From: Caballeronia arationis
GTDB lineage: Bacteria; Pseudomonadota; Gammaproteobacteria; Burkholderiales; Burkholderiaceae
Direction: 5' to 3'
Assembly: GCF_001544975.2 (NCBI RefSeq)
Contig: NZ_FCOG02000012.1
Span: 79,316 to 143,315 of the forward strand
DNA length: 64,000 bases
This document shows positions 8,561-16,456 of the stretch, piece after piece. The notes below the pieces were generated by a model that worked only from the letters and a program-made list of their open reading frames with translations, did no database searches and was not told where the DNA came from. A program made the position numbers and the translations under genes. Positions within the stretch are counted from its first letter, which is position 1. Each line of letters starts with the position of its first letter.

Positions 8561-9922
8561 ATGCAGAACGTGAAGAACATGCAAACGCCCACGCAGCAAA
8601 ACACCGCGACGTCGACCGCCGCGCCGTCAGGTCCGCGCCTCGGCAGCGAAATCCTGCGCGTCGACAACGTGAGCCGCGGCTTCAACAAGACGCAGGGCGA
8701 ACTGCTCGTGCTCGAAGACGCGAACTTGTCGCTGCGCGAAGGTGAGATCGTCGGCCTGCTCGGGCGCTCGGGGTCGGGCAAGTCCACCTTGCTGCGGATC
8801 ATCGCGGGGCTGATCGAGCCGACGGCGGGCGAAGTCACCTATCTGAACGAGCCGTTACGCGGTCCGGCGAAAGGCGTCGCGATGGTGTTCCAGACTTTCG
8901 CGCTGTTTCCCTGGCTGACCGTGCTGCAGAACGTGGAAGCCGGTCTCGAAGCGCAGGGCGTCGGCGCGCGCGAGCGGCGCGAGCGCGCGCTTGCCGCGAT
9001 CGACCTGATCGGCCTCGACGGTTTCGAGAACGCGTATCCGCGCGAGCTGTCGGGCGGCATGCGCCAGCGCGTGGGCTTCGCGCGCGCGCTCGTCGTCGAT
9101 CCCACGTTGCTCCTGATGGACGAGCCGTTTTCCGCGCTCGACGTGCTGACCGCCGAGAACCTGCGCACCGATCTGCTCGATCTCTGGACGCAAGGGCGCA
9201 TGCCGATCAAGTCGGTGCTGATCGTCACGCACAACATCGAGGAAGCCGTCTTCATGTGCGACCGGATTCTGGTGCTGTCGTCGAATCCGGGACGCGTGAT
9301 GGCCGAGATCAAGGTGCCGTTCAAGCATCCGCGCAACCGGCTCGACCCGGCGTTCCGCCGGCTCGTCGACGACATCTACGCAAAGATGACCGCCCGCAAG
9401 CTCGGCGAGGCGACGAAGAAGGGGCTCGAGCTCGGAAGCTGGCTGCCGAACGTGTCGACGAACCTGATGGCGGGTCTGATCGAAACGCTCGCCGCCGATC
9501 CGTACCACGGCCGCGCCGACATGCCGGAGATCGCGCGTTCGCTGCATCTCGAAGTGGACGATCTGTTTCCGGTGGCGGAAGTGCTGCAGCATCTCGGTTT
9601 CGCGGACGTGCGCGAGGGCGACATCTTCCTCACGCCGCCCGCGCGCGTGTTCGCGGAGTTCGGCACGCAGGAGCGCAAGATGATGTTCGCGGAGCATCTG
9701 CTGCGGCACATTCCGCTTGCCGCGCGAATCCGCAAGGTGCTGAACGAGCGCCCGGGGCATCGCGCGCCGCGCGTGCGCTTCGAGCAGGAGCTTGAGGACT
9801 TTCTCTCCGACAAGGCCGCCGAGGAGACGCTCGACGCGGTCATCACATGGGGACGTTACGGCGAGATCTTCTCGTATAACGACCAGACGGAGATGCTGAG
9901 TCTGGAGGACGTGGAATCCTGA
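8561..9922 (+). CDS. ABC transporter ATP-binding protein with AAA-associated C-terminal domain
   Basis: A 453-residue ATPase partnering the fused permease. The nucleotide-binding domain has Walker A GRSGSGKST, a Q-loop (FQTFALFPW), signature LSGGMRQR, Walker B LLLMDEPFSALD and a switch His in VTHNIEEA. It resembles NitT/TauT ATPases. After residue 290 comes an extra domain of about 150 residues (start IYAKMTARKLG, end WGRYGEIFSYND) of the AAA_assoc_C type, found in ATPases paired with duplicated permeases. Its role is not established; regulation or oligomerisation are possible. The operon ends in the terminator at 9942. Confidence 0.85.
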   Translation: MQNVKNMQTPTQQNTATSTAAPSGPRLGSEILRVDNVSRGFNKTQGELLVLEDANLSLREGEIVGLLGRSGSGKSTLLRIIAGLIEPTAGEVTYLNEPLRGPAKGVAMVFQTFALFPWLTVLQNVEAGLEAQGVGARERRERALAAIDLIGLDGFENAYPRELSGGMRQRVGFARALVVDPTLLLMDEPFSALDVLTAENLRTDLLDLWTQGRMPIKSVLIVTHNIEEAVFMCDRILVLSSNPGRVMAEIKVPFKHPRNRLDPAFRRLVDDIYAKMTARKLGEATKKGLELGSWLPNVSTNLMAGLIETLAADPYHGRADMPEIARSLHLEVDDLFPVAEVLQHLGFADVREGDIFLTPPARVFAEFGTQERKMMFAEHLLRHIPLAARIRKVLNERPGHRAPRVRFEQELEDFLSDKAAEETLDAVITWGRYGEIFSYNDQTEMLSLEDVES

Positions 9923-9941
9923 TTCCTGGCTTCGTCGATAT

Positions 9942-9972
9942 AAAAGGCGGCTCGCGTTGAGCCGCCTTTTTT
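9942..9972 (+). terminator. Intrinsic terminator after ABC transporter operon
   Basis: A 12-bp stem (AAAAGGCGGCTC / GAGCCGCCTTTT) with a GCGTT loop and further T. Because A and T runs flank both sides, it can also serve the converging lipoprotein genes. Confidence 0.9.
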
Positions 9973-9988
9973 CATGAGCGAGCCGAAT

Positions 9989-10498
9989 CTACTGAAGATT
10001 CCCCCACCGCTCGACGGCCGGTTCCGCCGAAGCCCACTTCCAGCCGCCCGGGTCCTTGCAGGTCGTCGCGAGGAACCAGCTTTGCGGCGCACCGGCCTCG
10101 TCGCCATCAACTACCGAGAACGCGAACTCGCGGCACTGCGCAAGCGCGCTGTTGAATTCGCGCAGCACGCGCACGTCGCCATGACCGTTCTCGACCGGCA
10201 GCGTGTGCTTCACGTTCCACGGCCGCGTCTCGCCGATCGTCGATGCACCCGCCGTCACCGCGATCGCTTCCTGCTGATCCTTGTGCAGCGACTTCATCAC
10301 GCGCTTTACGGCTTCGTCTGTCGCGGCCTGCACGACAATGCCGACGCCGATGCCGACCGCCGGATTGCTCGTCACCACGCCGGTGGCAAGACCCGCCGCC
10401 GCGCCGCTCGCCGCGCCAATCGACGACGACGCGCACCCGCTCACGAACGCGCAACTCGCAGCCGCGGCCGCGAATGTCAGGACGAGGCGCCCGGTCAT
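9989..10498 (-). CDS. Glycine-zipper lipoprotein, paralogue B
   Basis: A 169-residue predicted lipoprotein. The start MTGRLVLTFAAAAAS leads to the lipobox FVSGC, so the mature N-terminal Cys would be acylated. A glycine-zipper-like hydrophobic stretch follows (GAASGAAAGLATGV), and the C-terminus ends WKWASAEPAVERWGNLQ. Its ATG overlaps the stop of the upstream gene (ATGA), so it is translationally coupled to it. The two products share the same plan and an almost identical C-terminal motif, which indicates a tandem duplication. Function is unknown; the zipper suggests outer-membrane association. It probably shares the sigma-54 promoter at 11139-11152. Confidence 0.78.
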   Translation of the reverse strand: MTGRLVLTFAAAAASCAFVSGCASSSIGAASGAAAGLATGVVTSNPAVGIGVGIVVQAATDEAVKRVMKSLHKDQQEAIAVTAGASTIGETRPWNVKHTLPVENGHGDVRVLREFNSALAQCREFAFSVVDGDEAGAPQSWFLATTCKDPGGWKWASAEPAVERWGNLQ

Positions 10499-11049
10499 TG
10501 CAGCGCGCCCCAGCGCGGCGTCGCCGGTTCCGCCGACGCCCACTTCCACTTGTTGCCGTCGCGGCAGACCGAGGCCACGTAGAAGGCGGTGTCGGCGGCG
10601 CGGTTCTCGGTCGCCTCGCGATCGACGGAGAACACGATTTCCTTGCAGTCGAGCGTGCCGCTGCTGATCGTGCGGCTCACGGTGACGCGGCCTTTCTCGT
10701 CTTCCTCGATGGGCACCGAGTGCACCGCCTTCCACGGCGCGACGGCGCCGACCGTGAGCGGCCCGGCGGCGTTCGCGATGCTGTCCTGGGTATTGGTGTG
10801 AACGACGCGCTGCGAGTACTGCACACCCGCGCGAGCCGCGGCGACCGCGCCCAGGCCGATGCCGGTGGCGACCGCTGCGTTGTTGGTGATGGAACCTGCG
10901 ATCGCGGCGCCCGCGATACCGGCGCCGGCGGTGGCGCCTTCGCTATAGAGCGAGTTGCAGCCTGTAAGGCCCGAGCACGCGATGGCGCCAGTGAGGATCG
11001 CGGCCAGCGCGACGGCGCTCGAACGGCGCCGTTGAACCAATGTCTGCAT
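10495..11049 (-). CDS. Glycine-zipper lipoprotein, paralogue A
   Basis: A 184-residue predicted lipoprotein. Starting at 11049 (AAGGA upstream), the signal peptide leads to lipobox LTGC (ACSGLTGCNS). It is followed by a long Gly/Ala zipper (GAGIAGAAIAGSITNN) and a globular part with two Cys and the C-terminal motif WKWASAEPATPRWGALQ. The frame is open further upstream to 11169, but that portion lacks a signal sequence and contains the predicted transcript start. It is the first gene of a two-gene operon with its own paralogue. The family is not one I can name; an envelope or outer-membrane stress role is inference from context. Confidence 0.78.
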   Translation of the reverse strand: MQTLVQRRRSSAVALAAILTGAIACSGLTGCNSLYSEGATAGAGIAGAAIAGSITNNAAVATGIGLGAVAAARAGVQYSQRVVHTNTQDSIANAAGPLTVGAVAPWKAVHSVPIEEDEKGRVTVSRTISSGTLDCKEIVFSVDREATENRAADTAFYVASVCRDGNKWKWASAEPATPRWGALQ

Positions 11050-11138
11050 CTTGCTTTTTTCCTTCGTCTGCCTGTCTTTATTCTTTCGATGTGGCTGCGA
11101 GCCTGCCAGGGGCCTTTCGATAAAGCTCGGAACCCTAA

Positions 11139-11152
11139 GCAATCCGCTTGCC
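11139..11152 (-). promoter_or_regulatory. Predicted sigma-54 promoter of the lipoprotein operon
   Basis: On the minus strand this reads GGCAAGcggaTTGC, with GG and GC ten bases apart as sigma-54 requires. It departs from TGGCACG-N4-TTGC at the sixth core base. The predicted transcript start is near 11127, 78 bases before the ATG at 11049. Confidence 0.6.
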
Positions 11153-11252
11153 CGGGCATTTTGAAGCAAGCGATGAATAGCGCAAAAAGGAAAATTGCAA
11201 GAAATTGCAAATGGAGGACACGGCGTGCGCAGCTTCGCGCAAGCGCGAATAT

Positions 11253-11280
11253 AAAAAAGCGGCCAGCAAATGCTGGCCGC
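11253..11280 (-). terminator. Intrinsic terminator after orphan sigma-54 activator gene
   Basis: On the minus strand a perfect 10-bp stem (GCGGCCAGCA / TGCTGGCCGC) with a two-base loop is followed by six T. It lies 33 bases beyond the stop of the activator gene. Confidence 0.9.
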
Positions 11281-11312
11281 AGAACATCGTTGAAGCGGAG
11301 AAGGGAAGGAAC

Positions 11313-12380
11313 TCAGTTGTCGGCCGACGAACCTTGCGTATCAGAATCGGCGCCCTCGTTCTCGTACGCGCCGAGCCGGTTATAGAGCGTCTTCAGGCTC
11401 ACGCCGAGCGCCTTCGCCGCGCGTCGCTTGTCGCCGCCGCAGTGCTTGAGCGTGCCGAGGATGATCTGCTTCTGCGCATCGGCGAGCGGCGTGCCGACCC
11501 ACACGTTCATCGCGTCGCCCTGGGTGACGGGCTTCTTCACGCGCGACGCGAGATGCGGATGCGCGATCTCGACCGTCTTCTCCGCAAGAATGAACGCGCG
11601 ATACACGGTGTTCTTCAACTCGCGCACGTTGCCCGGCCACGAGTAAGTGCGCAGCATGTCGAGCGCGCGCTTGCTGAACGCCTTGCTCGTGCCTTCCTGC
11701 GCATTCATCTCTGAGAGGAAATGCTGCGCGAGAAATTCCCGATCCGAATCGCGTTCGCGCAAGGGCGGCGCGCGCAGCGGAAACACCGCGAGCCGGTACA
11801 TCAGATCCTCGCGCAAGCCGTTCTCTTTGACGGCGGCGACGGGATCGCGATTGGTCGCGGCGATCACGCGCACATCGGAATGAATCAGGTCGTTGCCGCC
11901 GACGCGAAAGAACGTGCCCGTTTCCAGCGCGCGCAGGAGCTTCACTTGCCGCACCGGCGACATCTCGGTGACTTCGTCGAGGAACAGCGTGCCGCCGTTT
12001 GCGTGCTCGAAATAGCCGATGCGACCCTGCACCGCGCCCGTGAAGCTGCCTTTCTCGTGACCGAAGAGTTCGGCTTCGATGAGGTTGTCCGGAATCGCGC
12101 CGCAGTTCACGGCGATGAACGGGGCGTCGCGCCGGGCGCTGTGATCGTGGATCGTGCGCGCGATGAGTTCCTTGCCGGTGCCGGATTCGCCGATGATGAG
12201 CGCGGTGGCGTCGGTGGCGGCCACGCGTTCGATCTGCGAATACAGTTCCAGCATCACAGGGGACGAGCCGTACAAAAGTCCGTAGGACTTCAGGCCCGGC
12301 ACTTCTCCCGCGCTGCGTTTTTTGTGCGTCGGCGTATCGCCCGGGGCGACGGCCGGCGGGTCCAGTTCGGTTGACGCCAT
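11313..12380 (-). CDS. Sigma-54 activator (bEBP) without sensory domain
   Basis: A 355-residue AAA+ activator of sigma-54 RNA polymerase. Only about 35 residues precede the AAA+ domain, so there is no receiver, PAS or GAF domain, as in PspF. The catalytic parts are intact: Walker A GESGTGKE (64-71), the sigma-54-contacting loop GSFTGA (111-116), Walker B GGTLFLDE and an arginine-finger region. A Fis-type helix-turn-helix closes the protein ([19 protein letters not shown]). The start at 12380 is chosen over a longer frame to 12563, whose extra residues are low-complexity. It lies in a cluster with rpoN2 and a second activator and may be held in check by a partner protein. Its binding site is unknown. 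Confidence 0.88.
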   Translation of the reverse strand: MASTELDPPAVAPGDTPTHKKRSAGEVPGLKSYGLLYGSSPVMLELYSQIERVAATDATALIIGESGTGKELIARTIHDHSARRDAPFIAVNCGAIPDNLIEAELFGHEKGSFTGAVQGRIGYFEHANGGTLFLDEVTEMSPVRQVKLLRALETGTFFRVGGNDLIHSDVRVIAATNRDPVAAVKENGLREDLMYRLAVFPLRAPPLRERDSDREFLAQHFLSEMNAQEGTSKAFSKRALDMLRTYSWPGNVRELKNTVYRAFILAEKTVEIAHPHLASRVKKPVTQGDAMNVWVGTPLADAQKQIILGTLKHCGGDKRRAAKALGVSLKTLYNRLGAYENEGADSDTQGSSADN

Positions 12381-12857
12381 GTGTCTTGTGTCCTGCAAAT
12401 GTTGGTCGGGCTCTTGACGGCGCACGATGGCCGGCATGGCAAGAGAAGCGTGCCGGTTTTGCGTCCGAAGCGCCCTCGCGGGTGGCAGGTGGGGTCGTCG
12501 GGGACCTTCGCGGCGAGCCGGCGGACGCAATCCACGTGGGCCGGCCGGCCGGGTGGACTGCATGCGCTACCGTGATCCCCGCTGATTCCGCCTGCCGGCT
12601 GTATTTGCCGATTCGCGGTCCGGTGTCCGATGCCCGCGATTCCATGCGGGCCGCGCAGGGCAGCCATGGATGCGAAGGGCACGCGACTTATCTCAATAAC
12701 GCTATTTAACCATTCGCAGCGATGTTGCGGCAATGAGCATCGGCCCGCGTGCCTCATTTTGTCTGATGACGGCGATGCGCAGGCGCGGAGTCCGGGAAGC
12801 TTCGCCGAATGCGGCCGAAAGTTACACGGCGACGGCGTAATTGTTACCCGCGGCAAT

Positions 12858-12872
12858 CGACGAACGGTCGTC
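12858..12872. repeat. Inverted repeat, candidate activator site
   Basis: CGACGaacggtCGTC: arms GACG/CGTC separated by six bases, centred about 52 bases upstream of the sigma-54 -24 element. A repeat with the same arms and spacing lies upstream of otsA (16746-16765). Confidence 0.35.
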
Positions 12873-12914
12873 AGCGCGGTGCCGCGAGGTCCGGAAAAAG
12901 GCCCGGGCGCAAAG

Positions 12915-12930
12915 CTGGCACGAATGCTGC
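12915..12930 (+). promoter_or_regulatory. Predicted sigma-54 promoter of the DUF883 operon
   Basis: CTGGCACGaatgCTGC keeps the full -24 element (TGGCACG), the GG-N10-GC spacing and three of four bases of the -12 TTGC. The predicted start is near 12942, 36 bases before the ATG at 12978. Confidence 0.7.
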
Positions 12931-12977
12931 GGAGGGTGGCTACCTGCAATCGAAGACGCCGTTTCCGGCATATCGCC

Positions 12978-13322
12978 ATGGAAGACTTCCTGAATTTCGA
13001 CATTTCCGCACCCGGCCGCGAGCGCCCGCCAAGGCGCGCCCGGGCGGGCCGCACGGGCCGTCCGGGCAACGCGAAAGCCGATCGGCCGGAACTCCAGGCC
13101 GGCGAGCCGATCGACATCTATCACTGGGCCGCCGTCGCGCTCGTGACGTCGCTGATGTGCGCGGTGCTCGCGTATGCCGCCGGCACGCCTACGCTTTCGC
13201 GTGCGTCGAACGTGACGAGCGTGGTGTTTGGCGCGATGGGGAGCGTGCTCCTCCTGGCGGGCATCGTGCGCGGGCTGCGTTCGCGTCTTGCCGGCGCAGC
13301 GGTGGCGGAACAGCCGCAGTGA
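12978..13322 (+). CDS. Small two-helix membrane protein
   Basis: A 114-residue protein. Residues 1-45 are a basic, proline/arginine-rich cytoplasmic segment. Two hydrophobic helices follow (AAVALVTSLMCAVLAYAAG and SVVFGAMGSVLLLAGIV) with a short loop. I do not recognise the family. The start at 12978 is the only ATG that fits downstream of the predicted sigma-54 transcript start; its ribosome-binding site is poor. It is the first gene of a probable operon with a DUF883 protein and a third small gene, ended by the terminator at 14045, so a role in membrane or stationary-phase physiology is plausible. Confidence 0.65.
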   Translation: MEDFLNFDISAPGRERPPRRARAGRTGRPGNAKADRPELQAGEPIDIYHWAAVALVTSLMCAVLAYAAGTPTLSRASNVTSVVFGAMGSVLLLAGIVRGLRSRLAGAAVAEQPQ

Positions 13323-13381
13323 AACAGGCGGATGACGAAAGAATCCGCCAACGACAGTAACCAGAGCAAGGACCCCACGAC

Positions 13382-13699
13382 ATGAGTCAGACGACTGTCC
13401 AGCTTGCGTTGGGCAAGCAAAAGATCATCGAAGACATCAAGGTGCTGCTGAACGACTCCGAAGAACTGCTGCGCCTGTCGGCGTCGCTGCCGGGCGAGGG
13501 CGTCGATGCGCTGCGGGCGCGTCTGCGCGATCACGTCGATACGGCGCGCGGCGCGCTGGAAGACGCTCAGGCGAACGCGCAATCGCGCTATCGCGCGGGC
13601 GTCGACTGCACGGAAAAATACGTGCGCGATAATCCGTGGCAATCGCTCGGCATCGCCGCCGGTATCGGATTTTTCTTTGGTATTCTGATTTCGCGGTGA
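13382..13699 (+). CDS. DUF883 (YqjD/ElaB-like) membrane-anchored protein
   Basis: A 105-residue protein with the DUF883 layout: a long amphipathic helical region (KQKIIEDIKVLLNDSEELLR, later LRDHVDTARGALEDAQANAQ), the motif YVRDNPWQSLGIAAGIGF, and a single C-terminal membrane helix ending in SR. E. coli YqjD and ElaB bind ribosomes and anchor to the inner membrane in stationary phase under RpoS. Here the gene lies 59 bases after the two-helix membrane protein, behind a predicted sigma-54 promoter. The family call is secure; the ribosome role is inferred from homologues. Confidence 0.88.
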   Translation: MSQTTVQLALGKQKIIEDIKVLLNDSEELLRLSASLPGEGVDALRARLRDHVDTARGALEDAQANAQSRYRAGVDCTEKYVRDNPWQSLGIAAGIGFFFGILISR

Positions 13700-13775
13700 T
13701 TTTCAGGCCCGCTCGACGCGGTTCGTAATACCCGATTTCTTTGATGCAGATTTCAAGCGATAAGGGAGAAACATA

Positions 13776-14015
13776 ATGGCTCGACCGAAAATCGGAATCT
13801 TCGGTGCGCTCTTTGCCGTCGGCAGTGTGCTCGCGTGGAAGTGGGTGCAGTCGCAGGAGAGCGCAAGGAAGCGCGCGACGCGCGACCTGAATCGCTGGGA
13901 AGACGAGGGCGGCAAGGTCGTCACGCCGTCCAGCGCCACCCCCGTGGCGGCGCACACGAACGGCAGCGCCGTGATCGGCGGAACGCCTGAAGCGTGGCAC
14001 TTCCCGCGCAGCTGA
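13776..14015 (+). CDS. Small membrane-anchored hypothetical protein
   Basis: A 79-residue protein with a good ribosome-binding site (AAGGGAGAAAC). It has one N-terminal hydrophobic helix (IGIFGALFAVGSVLAWKWV), a charged helix (SARKRATRDLNRWEDE) and a low-complexity Ser/Thr/Gly tail. No family is recognisable. It is the last gene before the terminator at 14045, so it probably belongs to the DUF883 operon. Confidence 0.65.
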   Translation: MARPKIGIFGALFAVGSVLAWKWVQSQESARKRATRDLNRWEDEGGKVVTPSSATPVAAHTNGSAVIGGTPEAWHFPRS

Positions 14016-14044
14016 TCTGCGCCATTCCCGCCGCATATCGGTGC

Positions 14045-14073
14045 AAACGCACGTCCCGCTGGGCGTGCGTTTT
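14045..14073 (+). terminator. Intrinsic terminator of the DUF883 operon
   Basis: A 9-bp stem (AAACGCACG / CGTGCGTTT) with a 10-base loop and a T run, 30 bases after the last stop. Confidence 0.8.
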
Positions 14074-14323
14074 ATCTTGATAAAGCCTTATAATCAAACA
14101 AGATTACGCCATTGGTTCGCTATATGGCAATATTTGCCAAATCATTTGCGACAGGCAATTTTGTCGTGCGAATTATCGGCAACTTTTTCATTTTCAGCGC
14201 GTTTTGGCAGGCAATTCAGGACGCCAATCCGCGCTCGGCCTGGCGGTCGCCACGACTGCCCAGAGAAGCCCGTGCCGCCACGAGTGGTGCGTGACCTGAC
14301 AACGCTTTAAACAATCCAGACGC
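14074..14323 (+). promoter_or_regulatory. AT-rich leader of the NtrC-type regulator gene
   Basis: This stretch is visibly richer in A/T than its surroundings. It contains a perfect -10 hexamer (TATAAT, 14089-14094) without a good -35. It also has an inverted repeat TGGCAA-TAT-TTGCCA (14125-14139) and four GGCAA copies (14126, 14154, 14178, 14220). These could be operator sites for control of the activator gene. No start codon in this stretch gives a convincing gene. Confidence 0.4.
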
Positions 14324-15727
14324 ATGCCACATGTATTGATTGTCGATGACGATCCCAGTACCCGCGAGGCACTAGCCGCGATCATCGGCGAAGACGGACT
14401 GACGACTGCCACGGCCGGCGACCTGCGCGAGGCGCGCATCCAGCTCGTGCGGCAGACACCCGATGTCGTTTTCACCGACCTGAAGCTGCCGGACGGTTCC
14501 GGCGTCGATCTCTTCGAAGACCTCGATCCGCGTTCCGGCGTCGAGGTCATCGTGATCACCGGCCACGCGACGGTCGAATCGGCGGTGAGCGCGCTCAAGA
14601 TGGGCGCGACCGATTACCTCGTCAAGCCGATCAACATGCAGCGCGTGAAGGCAATCCTTTCGCGCCTGCCGCGTCCCGGCGACCTGAAGGCAGAAATCGG
14701 CACCTTGCGCGGCGAACTGCGCCGTATGGGGCGTTTCGGCCTCATGCTCGGCAATTCGCCCGCGATGCAGACCGTCTACGACCAGATCGGCCGCGTCGCG
14801 CCGACGGCCGCTTCCGTGCTGCTGATCGGCGAATCGGGCACCGGCAAGGAAGTCGCCGCGCAGACGCTGCATGAGCTGAGCCTGCGCCGCAAGCATTCCT
14901 TCATCGCGGTGAACTGCGGCGCGATTTCGCCGAACCTGATCGAATCCGAGATGTTCGGGCACGAACGCGGGTCGTTTACCGGTGCGGACCGCCAGCACAA
15001 GGGCTATTTCGAGCGCGCGAACGGCGGCACGCTGTTCCTCGACGAAATCACCGAAATGCCGATCGAGCTTCAGGTGAAGCTCTTGCGCGTGCTGGAAACG
15101 GGCATGTTCATGCGCGTCGGCACGACGAAAGAACTCGAAACCGACGTGCGCCTGATCGCCGCGACCAACCGCGATCCGGAGCAGGCAGTGCTCGAAGGTA
15201 AGCTGCGCCTCGACCTGTATCACCGGCTGAACGTGTTCCCGATCAACCTGCCGCCGCTGCGCGAGCGCGGCAAGGACGTCGAACTGCTCGCGCAGGCGTT
15301 CCTCGACGAACTCAATTCGCGCTACAACACGAAGAAGACGTTCCCTTCGGCCGTGCGCGAGATGCTGGCGTCGTACCCGTGGCCGGGCAACGTGCGCGAG
15401 CTGAAGAACTACGTACAGCGCGCGTACATCATGTCGGGCGCGGAGTCGGACAGCACGGCCACCGTGCCGCTGCAGATTTCGCTGTCGAAGCCCTCGGCGG
15501 GAACCGCGGTGACGATCGCCTTCGGCACGTCGCTCGCGGAAGCCGACCGTCAGCTCATCCTGGCGACGCTCGAGCAGTGCGGCGGCGTGAAGACGCGCGC
15601 GGCGGAGATCCTCGGCATCAGCCTGAAGACGCTCTACAACCGGCTCGTCGAGTACGGCGAGGACGCGAACAAGGCCGCGGTCGGGGAGGCAAGCGAACTC
15701 GGCGACGCAGGTTCGGGGAGCGCATAG
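14324..15727 (+). CDS. NtrC-family sigma-54 response regulator
   Basis: A 467-residue activator with three domains. Residues 1-115 are a receiver (acidic pair at 8-10, phosphorylatable Asp52, Lys in LVKPINM). Residues 140-370 are the AAA+ domain with Walker A GESGTGKE (169-176) and the sigma-54 loop GSFTGA (216-221). A Fis-type helix-turn-helix near 430 reads [18 protein letters not shown]. No histidine kinase gene is adjacent, so its phosphodonor is unlinked. Its AAA+ and HTH domains resemble those of the activator at 11313-12380. With rpoN2 and sigma-54 promoters all around, it is the leading candidate to control this cluster. Confidence 0.92.
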   Translation: MPHVLIVDDDPSTREALAAIIGEDGLTTATAGDLREARIQLVRQTPDVVFTDLKLPDGSGVDLFEDLDPRSGVEVIVITGHATVESAVSALKMGATDYLVKPINMQRVKAILSRLPRPGDLKAEIGTLRGELRRMGRFGLMLGNSPAMQTVYDQIGRVAPTAASVLLIGESGTGKEVAAQTLHELSLRRKHSFIAVNCGAISPNLIESEMFGHERGSFTGADRQHKGYFERANGGTLFLDEITEMPIELQVKLLRVLETGMFMRVGTTKELETDVRLIAATNRDPEQAVLEGKLRLDLYHRLNVFPINLPPLRERGKDVELLAQAFLDELNSRYNTKKTFPSAVREMLASYPWPGNVRELKNYVQRAYIMSGAESDSTATVPLQISLSKPSAGTAVTIAFGTSLAEADRQLILATLEQCGGVKTRAAEILGISLKTLYNRLVEYGEDANKAAVGEASELGDAGSGSA

Positions 15728-15765
15728 CCTCCCGAATCGGCAGACGAAAACCGCCGGAAGATGCG

Positions 15766-15799
15766 ACGCCCACGCATGCAAATGCGCGGGCGTTTTCTT
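15766..15799 (+). terminator. Intrinsic terminator after NtrC-type regulator
   Basis: Stem ACGCCCACGCAT / ATGCGCGGGCGT (one mismatch) with a GCAA loop is followed by TTTTCTTT. Confidence 0.8.
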
Positions 15800-15896
15800 T
15801 GGCAGTCCGGCGTTCGACCGCCGATAATGAGATAAGGACGCGACGTCGATTGCGTTGGCGAACGCGGCGATTTCAGCACGTGGCGGGGCGCCGAAG

Positions 15897-15910
15897 GGCA
15901 TGCCCCTTGC
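15897..15910 (+). promoter_or_regulatory. Predicted sigma-54 promoter of the proline-rich protein gene
   Basis: GGCATGccccTTGC, exact GG-N10-GC spacing with a perfect TTGC. The predicted start is near 15922, 75 bases before the ATG at 15997. Confidence 0.7.
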
Positions 15911-15996
15911 TGTCGCAGTAGTAAGGCTCGCTCGATGGGCAACGATGCCCTCGAACACATCGAGTCCGAACATCACTACAACGACCAGGAGCCGCC

Positions 15997-16203
15997 ATGT
16001 CCGATCCCGCTTTCGACCGCACGATCCACGCGCAGACGCCGCAGGTGCCGGACCCGCCCGTGACACCGCCCAGCGAGCCGACTCCGCCGCCGCAGGTTCC
16101 GCCCGATACCAATCCGGACCCGACGCGCGAGCCGCCGACGCCGCCGATGCAGCCAATCGGCGATCCGCCGCCGGGACCGAACGAGGCGCCGCACGTCCGC
16201 TAA
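15997..16203 (+). CDS. Proline-rich small hypothetical protein
   Basis: A 68-residue protein with an AGGAG ribosome-binding site. More than a third of the residues are proline, in PP/PPP clusters (VTPPSEPTPPPQVPPD, PPTPPMQPIGDPPPGP). It has no signal peptide, cysteine or membrane helix and is likely unstructured. The reading frame is supported by the ribosome-binding site and the upstream sigma-54 promoter rather than by homology. Function unknown. Confidence 0.6.
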   Translation: MSDPAFDRTIHAQTPQVPDPPVTPPSEPTPPPQVPPDTNPDPTREPPTPPMQPIGDPPPGPNEAPHVR

Positions 16204-16362
16204 ACATGACGGCTTCGCACTGAACAAGACGATAAACAGGGCGCGATAAGCACGACGCGTCGAGCGATACAGAGCAAAAAAAGGGCGCATTCCCCTAAAA
16301 CGTGCAAGTGTTGAAGAAATTTCCAACGATGCTGTAGGCATTACAACGAACGGCGTAACAAT

Positions 16363-16396
16363 GACCGGCGCGCGCGAGCAGCGCCGGTCGTTTTTT
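16363..16396 (+). terminator. Intrinsic terminator between two small genes
   Basis: A perfect 9-bp stem (GACCGGCGC / GCGCCGGTC) with a 9-base loop, then G and six T. It lies 160 bases after the proline-rich gene, so it may end a long 3' leader or a separate small RNA. Confidence 0.8.
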
Positions 16397-16456
16397 CGCT
16401 GAAATGACGGTCGCCGCCGACCATTTCCTACGACGGCCTTCGCCCTGGAGGCACCC

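Larger units (their letters stand above)
12381..12977. other. Regulatory region between orphan activator and DUF883 operon
   Basis: A 597-base divergent region. A plus-strand frame runs from 12630 into the next gene, but its upstream part has no family features and no ribosome-binding site. The region holds the sigma-54 promoter at 12915-12930 and, 43 bases upstream, an inverted repeat (CGACG-N6-CGTC, 12858-12872) that could be an activator site. I see no clear promoter for the activator gene. Confidence 0.5.

Noticed and set aside
12630..13322. Longer start for the two-helix membrane protein
   Set aside because: The first 116 codons lie upstream of and across the sigma-54 promoter and have no protein-like features.
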